64,000 nucleotides of DNA from positions 3,162,001 through 3,226,000 of the forward strand of contig OY969108.1 in NCBI GenBank assembly GCA_963697965.1, given 5' to 3'. Source of the stretch: JAPLJC01 sp963697965. Lineage in GTDB: Bacteria > Desulfobacterota > Desulfobaccia > Desulfobaccales > 0-14-0-80-60-11. Of this stretch, positions 57,865 through 64,000 are shown one piece after another (position 1 is the stretch's first letter; each line of letters starts with the position of its first letter). Below the pieces are notes generated by a model. It ran no database searches. It was not told the DNA's origin and saw nothing but the letters and a program-made list of their open reading frames with translations. The position numbers and the translations under genes are program-made.

Positions 57865-60524
57865 AGGTGCTGCGAAGGCTCATGATTTCAGTCCTGCTGG
57901 CGGCTGTGGCCCTGACCCAGCCGGCCCTGGCGCAGGAGCAAGAGGTGATCCTGAAGAAGGTGGCGGTCTTCCCCTTTGCCGTGGCCAGCCGGGAACCCTT
58001 GGAAGGCCTGGGTGACAAAGTGCAACAGGAGATCGAGGACCGTCTTAAGACCGATGGCTTTTCCACGGTCCCCCGGGAAGACTTGAAGCGGGAACTGGCC
58101 AACCTGAAAGAGCCCTTGAACGATGCCCTGGCCCAGGAGATCGGCCGCAAGCTGGGGGCCGATATGGTCATTTACGGCACCCTGGTGAAGGTGGGCGAGG
58201 CCCTCTCCCTGGAAGGCCGGCTCCTGGATATTACCGGTCAGGCAGCCCCGGCCACTATGAAGCTCCAGGCTACCGGACTCCAGGGTCTCACCGGCCTCAG
58301 CCGTCAGATGGGTCAGGAATTGAGCCTCAAAATCCTTGGCAAAGTGCGGATCGCCCACATGATGGTCAAGGGCAACCGCCGCATCGAAAAAGACGCTATC
58401 CTTGGGGTGATGCAGACCCGGGAGGGGGAGATGGCCAATGCCGCCCACCTCCGGGAGGATTTGAAGGCCATCTATAAGATGGGGTACTTCACCGACGTGA
58501 AGTTGGATATTAGCGATACCCCGGAGGGCAAGGTCCTCACGGTCCTGGTGAAAGAGAAACCAGCCATAAAAGAGATTATCATTAAAGGCAACCACAAGAT
58601 TAAACGCGACAAGATCATGGAGGTCGTGGAGATCAAACCTTTCTCGGTGGCCTCGGAAACCGCCATTAAGGAGAGCATCAACAAAATTGAGAACCTCTAC
58701 CGGGAGAAGGGTTACTATGAAGCCCGGGCCAGTTACGAATTGGTGACCGTCACGCCGACCGAAGTCAATCTGGTAATCCACGTCGACGAAGGCGGCAAGG
58801 TGGTTGTTAAAGGGATCAACTTTGAAGGTAACAAATCCTTTAAGCCCAAGGAACTTCGGGATGTGATGGAGATTAAAGAAAAATCCTGGTTCTTTGCCAT
58901 CAACTGGATCACCGACGCTGGGAAACTGGACAAGGACAAGCTGGAGCGGGATGTGGAAAAGCTGGCGTCGTTTTATTACAACCATGGCTACATAAAGGCC
59001 AAGGTGGGAGATCCCAAGATCGACGTCAAGGGTAAATTTATCTACATCACCATTCCCATCCAGGAAGGGCCGCAATACCAGGTGGGGAAGGTGGACGTCC
59101 AGGGGGACCTTCTGGAAGACAAGACAATGCTCCTGGGGAAGCTCGATATTCCCAAGGCGAAGATTTACTCCCGGGAGATGATGCAAAAGGATCTCACCAC
59201 CCTGTCCGACTTATATGCAGACCAGGGCTATGCCAACGCCGATATCAACCCTCTGATTAAGGAAGATGACAAGACCCTCAAGGTTGATGTGACCTTCGAC
59301 ATCCATAAAGGCACCAAAGTCTATTTCGAACGCATCGATATCGCCGGCAACGTCAAGACCCGGGACAAGGTAATCAGGCGGGAACTGCGGGTTTATGAGG
59401 GAGACCTCTTCAACGCCACCAATCTCAAGGAGAGCATCAAGAACCTGCGGCGCCTGGAGTATTTTGAAGACGTGAACTTCAGCACCTCCCCGGGCTCCAC
59501 CCCTAACCACATGAACCTGAAGGTCACCGTGAAGGAGCGGCCTACCGGCACCTTTGGGGTGGGGGCCGGATACAGCACCCAGGACCGGATTGTGGGTATG
59601 GTGCAGGTCAGCCAGAACAACCTGTTTGGCCGGGGAGAGTCGGTCAAGGTCGAGGGTATGCTCGGGTCGATTTCCCACCGCTACCGGGCTTCTTTCACCG
59701 AGCCCTATCTCTTCGACCGGCCCCTGAGTTTAGGCGTCGATATCTATAACTGGGAACGCCTCTACACAGAATATGATCGCAAATCGAGCGGCGGGGACCT
59801 TAGGCTGAGCCATCCCCTGGAGTGGCAGTACACCCGCCTCTATTGGCTGTACCGTTTTGAATATGTGTCCCTCTCGGACCTGGGCCCCAATCCCGACCCC
59901 CTCATCTCGGCGGCATCCAAGATTCACACCACCAGCGCCACCTCCCTGACCTTGCGCCGGGACTCCCGGGACTCCCTGTTCTCCCCCACCCAGGGATCGG
60001 ATAACAGCGTCTCCGTGGAAATGGCCGGCCTCGGCGGCGCCGTCGCCTTTATGCGCTACGTGGCGGAATCCGGCTGGTATTTCCCTCTTAAGTGGGGCAC
60101 CGTGGGTCTCCTGCACTTCCGGGCGGGTTACATGAATGCCATGTCCTGGGGGGACCTGCCGGTTTATGAAAAGTTCTATCTGGGGGGGATTGACACCATC
60201 CGCGGCTTTAAATATGCTGATATTAGCCCCCGGGATCCGGCCTTTGCAAATGAGCGTGTTGGCGGTGACAGGTTCATCCAGTTGAATTCTGAATATCGCT
60301 TCCCCCTCATCAAGAAGCTGGGCTTTATGGGCACTGTCTTTTTTGATGCCGGCAACGTTTACGGCCCCGGCCAGATACAGCCGTTCCTGCGGCCGACCAC
60401 GGGGGTGGGCTTCCGATGGTTCTCGCCCATGGGGCCGCTCCGGGTCGAATGGGGCTACAACCTGACCCAAAAGTCCTTTGAGAGGTCGAACGTTTGGGAA
60501 TTCACCATGGGCTCCTCATTCTAA
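57861..60524 (+). CDS. bamA: Outer membrane assembly factor BamA with extra N-terminal domain
   Basis: 887 residues. Signal peptide 1-24 (VLLAAVALTQPALA). Residues ~30-150 form a separate domain, KKVAVFPFAVASREPLEGLG...GFSTVPREDLKRELA...LGADMVIYGTLVKVG, resembling the TolB-N/CsgG-like fold; five POTRA domains follow (from ~164, 240, 317, 407 and 485), then the 16-strand barrel with IRGF in GGIDTIRGFKYADISPRD and a C-terminal Phe. Central subunit of the BAM complex for outer-membrane proteins. E. coli BamA (810) lacks the N-terminal domain. ATGA overlap with lolD. Confidence 0.95.
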   Translation: MKVLRRLMISVLLAAVALTQPALAQEQEVILKKVAVFPFAVASREPLEGLGDKVQQEIEDRLKTDGFSTVPREDLKRELANLKEPLNDALAQEIGRKLGADMVIYGTLVKVGEALSLEGRLLDITGQAAPATMKLQATGLQGLTGLSRQMGQELSLKILGKVRIAHMMVKGNRRIEKDAILGVMQTREGEMANAAHLREDLKAIYKMGYFTDVKLDISDTPEGKVLTVLVKEKPAIKEIIIKGNHKIKRDKIMEVVEIKPFSVASETAIKESINKIENLYREKGYYEARASYELVTVTPTEVNLVIHVDEGGKVVVKGINFEGNKSFKPKELRDVMEIKEKSWFFAINWITDAGKLDKDKLERDVEKLASFYYNHGYIKAKVGDPKIDVKGKFIYITIPIQEGPQYQVGKVDVQGDLLEDKTMLLGKLDIPKAKIYSREMMQKDLTTLSDLYADQGYANADINPLIKEDDKTLKVDVTFDIHKGTKVYFERIDIAGNVKTRDKVIRRELRVYEGDLFNATNLKESIKNLRRLEYFEDVNFSTSPGSTPNHMNLKVTVKERPTGTFGVGAGYSTQDRIVGMVQVSQNNLFGRGESVKVEGMLGSISHRYRASFTEPYLFDRPLSLGVDIYNWERLYTEYDRKSSGGDLRLSHPLEWQYTRLYWLYRFEYVSLSDLGPNPDPLISAASKIHTTSATSLTLRRDSRDSLFSPTQGSDNSVSVEMAGLGGAVAFMRYVAESGWYFPLKWGTVGLLHFRAGYMNAMSWGDLPVYEKFYLGGIDTIRGFKYADISPRDPAFANERVGGDRFIQLNSEYRFPLIKKLGFMGTVFFDAGNVYGPGQIQPFLRPTTGVGFRWFSPMGPLRVEWGYNLTQKSFERSNVWEFTMGSSF

Positions 60525-60676
60525 TTTAGGGTGAGGTCCCAGCCGGGTCTTGAAGAAAGTTGCCAGGGGCGCCCCTTTGGATAAAGAGAACCAGACACTT
60601 GACGCATATTCTCCTGATTTATTCAATTTTTATGAACATTGAACTTTGAACTAAGAGCAATTGTGCGTATAGAGTA

Positions 60677-60682
60677 TATAAT
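60677..60682 (+). promoter_or_regulatory. Candidate -10 box upstream of the ompH/lpx genes
   Basis: TATAAT in an AT-rich pocket (60600-60690) about 110 bases before the ompH-like start. A -35 at normal spacing is not evident, so the promoter is uncertain. Confidence 0.35.
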
Positions 60683-60725
60683 CTTTTCGATAAAGCTGAC
60701 CCGGTCCGTCCCTTAAGCAGCACAT

Positions 60726-60760
60726 CTCCCGGCCGTGAAGGCTCCGGCCTCACCCGGGAG
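60726..60760 (+). other. Hairpin in the leader of the ompH-like gene
   Basis: CTCCCGG (60726-60732) and CCGGGAG (60754-60760) are exact complements; an inner AGGC-TCCG-GCCT hairpin stacks inside. It is followed by TTAATAATTA rather than a T-run, so it may be a weak bamA terminator, a leader structure, or neither. Confidence 0.4.
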
Positions 60761-60792
60761 TTAATAATTAATCGAACTTAACGGGAGGTTTC

Positions 60793-61299
60793 ATGTCCAA
60801 ATTGGTAATCAGCGCCTTAATTGCCCTGACCATGGTCTGCGGCCCGTTGAAAGCCCTGGCGGCTGAACTGAAAATTGGCATCGCGGACACTAATGCCATA
60901 TTGATGAACTCCGCCGAAGGTAAACGGATCCAGGATGCCATCAAAACGAAGACTGAAGAGTTGAGCCGCCCTCTGGGGGTCAAACGCCAGGACCTGGCCC
61001 GGCAGGTGGAGGAATTCCAGAAACAGGCTTCCCTGATGAAGGAAGATGCCAAAAAGGCGAAAAGCCAGGAATTGGAAAAGAAGATGCAGGACTTCGATAA
61101 GCAGGCGTCCGATGCCGAAAAACAATTGGCCCAATATCGGCAAAGCCAGTTCGCCCCCTTGCGCCAGAAGATGGACTCGGCCCTGGAAAAGATTGCCGCG
61201 GAAGATAAGCTGGACCTGATCCTGGATAAGTCGACGGTCCTGATCAGCAACAAGAGCCTGGATGTCACAGACAAGCTGCGCAGAGCCTTCAGCCAGTAA
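60793..61299 (+). CDS. OmpH/Skp-family periplasmic chaperone
   Basis: 168 residues. Signal peptide 1-22 (ending ALAAELKIGIAD), family start IGIADTNAILMNSAEGKRIQD, a long Lys/Gln-rich coiled-coil hairpin (~50-120) and the end KLDLILDKSTVLISNKSLDVTDKLRRAF. Skp holds unfolded outer-membrane proteins on the way to BamA, whose gene lies upstream; lpxD follows after eight bases. GGGAGG precedes the ATG. Confidence 0.92.
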   Translation: MSKLVISALIALTMVCGPLKALAAELKIGIADTNAILMNSAEGKRIQDAIKTKTEELSRPLGVKRQDLARQVEEFQKQASLMKEDAKKAKSQELEKKMQDFDKQASDAEKQLAQYRQSQFAPLRQKMDSALEKIAAEDKLDLILDKSTVLISNKSLDVTDKLRRAFSQ

Positions 61300-61307
61300 A
61301 TTACTTA

Positions 61308-62351
61308 ATGAAACTAACCCTGGGAGAATTGGCGGCCCGGCTGCTGGGGGAACTGCAAGGTCCCCCGGACCTGGTGCTGGAGGGCATCGCCGCCGTTGAC
61401 CGCGCCACTTCCAGGGAGATCACCTTCATCGCCCTGAGGCGCTTTGCCCGCCAGGCCGACGCCAGCAAAGCCGGGGCCTTCATCGTGGGCCCGGAACTGA
61501 AGGACCTGGACCGGCCGCGCATCATCGTGGCCAATCCCTATCTGGCCTACGCCCGGGTGGCGGCCTTATTCGCTCCACCCCGGCGGCGCTGGCCCGGCGT
61601 TAGTGATCAAGCCTGCCTGGGGCGGGACCTTTCGCTGGGCCGGGACGTCTCCATCGCACCCCTGGTATTTATCGGCGACCGGGTACACCTGGAAGACGGG
61701 GTGACCATCATGCCCGGCTGCTTCCTGGGGGATGAGGTGCACCTCGGGGCCGGCGCCCTCATCTACCCCAACGTCACCATCCTGGAGCGTTGCCGGGTAG
61801 GGCGGCGCTGCATCATCCACAGCGGCACGGTGATCGGCGCCGACGGCTATGGCTTTATCCCCACCGCGGCCGGCAATGAGAAGATCCCCCAATTGGGTAC
61901 CGTGGTCATTGAAGACGACGTGGAAATCGGCGCCAATTGCACCATTGACCGGGGCGCCTTGGGGGAGACCAGCATCGGCAGAGGCGCCAAGTTGGATAAC
62001 CTGGTGCACCTGGCCCACAACGTTGAGGTGGGAGAGCATTCTCTGCTGGTGGCCCAGGTCGGGGTATCCGGATCCACCAAACTCGGGCGCCGGGTGGCAC
62101 TGGGGGGCCAGGTGGGTCTGGCAGGCCATCTCGAACTGGGCGACGGGGTCCAGGTAGGGGCCCATTCCGGGGTTCACCGCTCCGTACCCGCCGGGCAAAC
62201 GGTGTCCGGGTACCCGGCCCGGCCCCAAAAAGAGTGGCTTCAGATCATGGCCTATCTGTCCAAACTCCCGGATCTCCATCAGAAGCTTAAACGGCTGGAA
62301 AAAGAGTTGGGCCAACTCTCCGCCAGGCTGGATAAGGAGCCGGAAACATGA
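61308..62351 (+). CDS. lpxD: UDP-3-O-acylglucosamine N-acyltransferase
   Basis: 347 residues. N-terminal uridine-binding domain (MKLTLGELAARLLGELQG; GIAAVDRATSREITFIALRR), then a left-handed beta-helix of hexapeptide repeats (~105-310) with the catalytic His region NLVHLAHNVEVGEHSLLVAQVG. Adds the second fatty acid in lipid A synthesis. Its stop overlaps the fabZ start. Confidence 0.95.
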   Translation: MKLTLGELAARLLGELQGPPDLVLEGIAAVDRATSREITFIALRRFARQADASKAGAFIVGPELKDLDRPRIIVANPYLAYARVAALFAPPRRRWPGVSDQACLGRDLSLGRDVSIAPLVFIGDRVHLEDGVTIMPGCFLGDEVHLGAGALIYPNVTILERCRVGRRCIIHSGTVIGADGYGFIPTAAGNEKIPQLGTVVIEDDVEIGANCTIDRGALGETSIGRGAKLDNLVHLAHNVEVGEHSLLVAQVGVSGSTKLGRRVALGGQVGLAGHLELGDGVQVGAHSGVHRSVPAGQTVSGYPARPQKEWLQIMAYLSKLPDLHQKLKRLEKELGQLSARLDKEPET

Positions 62352-62806
62352 CCCTGCCTCCCCTTCCCTGGAATTATGAAAAAATCCGGAGCATCCTGCC
62401 GCACCGCTACCCTTTTCTCCTGGTGGACCGCATCATCGCCCTGGAGCCGGGGAAACGCATCGTCGGCTTGAAAAACGTCAGTCTCAATGAACCGTTCTTC
62501 CAGGGCCATTTTCCGGAGCGACCCATCATGCCCGGGGTGCTCATCGTGGAATCCCTGGCCCAGGTGGGCGGCATCCTGGCCCTGGTGGCCACCCCGGAGA
62601 ACCAGGGAAATTCCTCCCTCTTCCTCATGGGACTCGATAAGGTGCGCTTCCGGCAGCCGGTCTTCCCAGGCGACCAATTGCGGCTGGAAGTGGAATCCCT
62701 GCGCAGCGGCCAAAAGTTCTGGAAGATGCAGGGCAAAGCCTTCGTCGACAACACCCTGGTGATGGAAGGTGAAATGATGGCCTCGGTGGGCCGGGAAGCA
62801 GAATGA
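62348..62806 (+). CDS. fabZ: 3-hydroxyacyl-[acyl-carrier-protein] dehydratase FabZ
   Basis: 152 residues. Hot-dog fold dehydratase with ILPHRYPFLLVDRII, the active-site His in QGHFPERPIMPGVLIVESLAQVGG, and RFRQPVFPGDQLRLEVE. Makes trans-2-enoyl-ACP for fatty acid elongation; it shares the hydroxyacyl-ACP pool with LpxA and LpxD, which flank it. Four-base overlaps on both sides. Confidence 0.96.
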   Translation: MTLPPLPWNYEKIRSILPHRYPFLLVDRIIALEPGKRIVGLKNVSLNEPFFQGHFPERPIMPGVLIVESLAQVGGILALVATPENQGNSSLFLMGLDKVRFRQPVFPGDQLRLEVESLRSGQKFWKMQGKAFVDNTLVMEGEMMASVGREAE

Positions 62807-63618
62807 GCCAGGTAGAGATCCATCCCACCGCCATCGTGGATCCCGCGGCCCAACTGGGCCCGGGGGTGACCGTGGGCCCTTACAGCATCATCGAGGGCCG
62901 GGTTGCCATCGGGGGCCACACCCAGATCGGCCCCCATGTGGTTATTCGGGATTTTACCAGCATCGGCAGCCGCTGCCGCATCTTCCAGTTCGCGGTCCTG
63001 GGAGAGATCCCCCAAGACTTGAAGTTCAAAGGCGAAGAGACCCGGCTCAGCATCGGGGATGACAACACCATCAGGGAATTCGCCACCATGCACCGGGGTA
63101 CGGCCGGTGGCGGCGGCGTCACTCGCATCGGCGACGGCAACCTCTTCATGGCTTACAGCCACGTGGCCCATGACTGCCAGGTGGGCGACCGGGTCATCAT
63201 GTCCAACGCCGCCACCCTGGGGGGCCACATCACCGTGGAGGACCACGCCATCCTGGGAGGCCTTTCGGCGGTGCACCAGTTTTGCCGCATCGGCGCCTAC
63301 GCCTTCATCGGCGGCTGCTCCGCAGTGAACCGCGACGTGCCGCCCTATGCCATGGCGGTGGGCAACCGGGCCAAGCTGGCGGGTCTCAATCTGGTGGGCC
63401 TCAAACGGTCCGGCTTCTCCGACTCCGCCCTGCACGACCTGAAGCGGGCTTATGAAATCCTGTTTCTCTCCGACCTCAACCTGAAAGAGGCCATGGCCAA
63501 AATCCGCCGGGAACTTCCTCCGGGCCCGGAGATCCAGCGCCTGCTCCACTTCCTGGAGACCTCGGAACGGGGTCTGGTGCCGGCAGATGTCCGAGATAAT
63601 CGGCTTAATCGCGGGTAA
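62803..63618 (+). CDS. lpxA: Acyl-ACP--UDP-N-acetylglucosamine O-acyltransferase
   Basis: 271 residues. Hexapeptide-repeat beta-helix from IHPTAIVDPAAQLGPGVTVGPYSII, catalytic His region NLFMAYSHVAHDCQVGDRVIMSNAA, and GLNLVGLKRSGFS leading to the helical end. First step of lipid A synthesis. Starts inside the fabZ stop and ends 32 bases into lpxI. Confidence 0.96.
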   Translation: MSQVEIHPTAIVDPAAQLGPGVTVGPYSIIEGRVAIGGHTQIGPHVVIRDFTSIGSRCRIFQFAVLGEIPQDLKFKGEETRLSIGDDNTIREFATMHRGTAGGGGVTRIGDGNLFMAYSHVAHDCQVGDRVIMSNAATLGGHITVEDHAILGGLSAVHQFCRIGAYAFIGGCSAVNRDVPPYAMAVGNRAKLAGLNLVGLKRSGFSDSALHDLKRAYEILFLSDLNLKEAMAKIRRELPPGPEIQRLLHFLETSERGLVPADVRDNRLNRG

Positions 63619-64000
63619 GGGCCAGTTCCCGCTCCTCTTCGCCCAGGCCGCCAGGGCCCGCGGCGCCTCCATCATCGCCGCGGCTCACCGCGGCGAAACC
63701 AACCCGGCCCTGGCGGAGCTGGTCCAGGAACTCCACTGGGTTTACGTGGGGCAGTTGGGCAAAATCATCCGCATCTTCAAAGATGCCGGGGTGCAGCGGG
63801 CGGTGATGGCCGGAGGAATCAGCCGGGGCCGCCTGTTTCGGGATTTCCGCCCGGATCTCCGGGCCTTGAGCGTGGTGCGGCGGGCCGGGGCCGGCCACGA
63901 TGATCGCCTCCTCCAGGCGGTGGCCGCCGAACTGGAGAAGGAAGGCATCACCATCGCTCCCTCCACCCTGTTCCTGGACCAACTCCTGGCCCCACCCGGC
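63587..64000 (+). CDS. lpxI: UDP-2,3-diacylglucosamine pyrophosphatase LpxI, partial
   Basis: The ATG at 63587 lies 32 bases inside lpxA and the frame is open to the right edge (138 codons). It begins IIGLIAGKGQFPLLFAQAA and contains WVYVGQLGKIIRIFKDAGV, QRAVMAGGISRGRLF and DDRLLQAVAAELEKEGI, all typical of LpxI (DUF1009), the LpxH substitute found outside the Enterobacteria. The C-terminal half is beyond the window. Confidence 0.93.
   Translation, partial: MSEIIGLIAGKGQFPLLFAQAARARGASIIAAAHRGETNPALAELVQELHWVYVGQLGKIIRIFKDAGVQRAVMAGGISRGRLFRDFRPDLRALSVVRRAGAGHDDRLLQAVAAELEKEGITIAPSTLFLDQLLAPPG

Noticed and set aside
57888..59186. Minus-strand 432-residue open frame
   Set aside because: Antisense to bamA with no independent start signal or domain.

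Overview
The window looks like a chromosomal segment of a GC-rich Gram-negative bacterium, most likely a Thermodesulfobacteriota (former Deltaproteobacteria) member; the order or genus cannot be fixed from sequence alone. The case rests on the run lysS-lolC/E-lolD-bamA-ompH-lpxD-fabZ-lpxA-lpxI, a TamA/TamB pair, two-subunit 2-oxoacid:ferredoxin oxidoreductase, a hexulose-phosphate synthase/RraA fusion and a GH57 branching enzyme. No rRNA, tRNA, CRISPR array, transposase or phage gene was found.

Layout. 1-2.8 kb: start of a Cys-rich small gene running off the left edge, a GH57 glucan branching enzyme and an FmdB-type zinc ribbon. 3.5-7.5 kb: a lower-GC four-gene operon (repeat protein with a frameshift, CHASE3-HAMP protein without output domain, MFS transporter, ArsB/SLC13-type permease). 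7.9-16.7 kb: an EndoQ-like PHP nuclease fused to a UvrD helicase, then TamA-like and TamB. 16.8-22.7 kb, minus strand: phosphoesterase, then the classical rpmH-rnpA-yidD-yidC-jag-mnmE cluster. 23-27.5 kb: mreBCD-mrdA, without rodA. 27.5-37.3 kb, mostly minus: tpx, pcm, an AT-rich insertion carrying a frameshifted P-loop ATPase, a reverse ribulose-monophosphate pathway pair, a frameshifted thiC, and a HAD / phosphoribosyltransferase / ATP-grasp group. 37.9-49.8 kb: U32 protein, a 55-residue membrane protein, korAB, dnaJ, thiamine-binding protein, a receiver-like protein, rarA, two TatA-like proteins with zinc ribbons, GNAT, PHP phosphoesterase, pdxJ, ybeY. 49.7-53.6 kb: PgpH-like HD hydrolase, PhoH ATPase and YjbQ, continuous with ybeY. 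54.2-64 kb, plus strand: lysS and the envelope operon (lipoprotein export, outer-membrane protein assembly, periplasmic chaperone, lipid A synthesis) running off the right edge inside lpxI.

The genes together are mostly cell-envelope biogenesis (Lol, Bam, Tam, Lpx, Mre, YidC) and RNA/translation housekeeping. Accessory character is concentrated in 3.5-7.5 kb and 29.8-31.4 kb. Three genes (at 7.06, 31.0 and 34.1 kb) are each interrupted by one reading-frame shift; two of these lie at short G/C runs, so sequencing error, decay and slippage must be separated. Intergenic spaces carry at least five families of dispersed, often palindromic repeats. The most interesting proteins are the EndoQ-UvrD fusion, BamA with an additional N-terminal domain, the zinc-ribbon TatA pair, and lysS with an internal AT-rich block.
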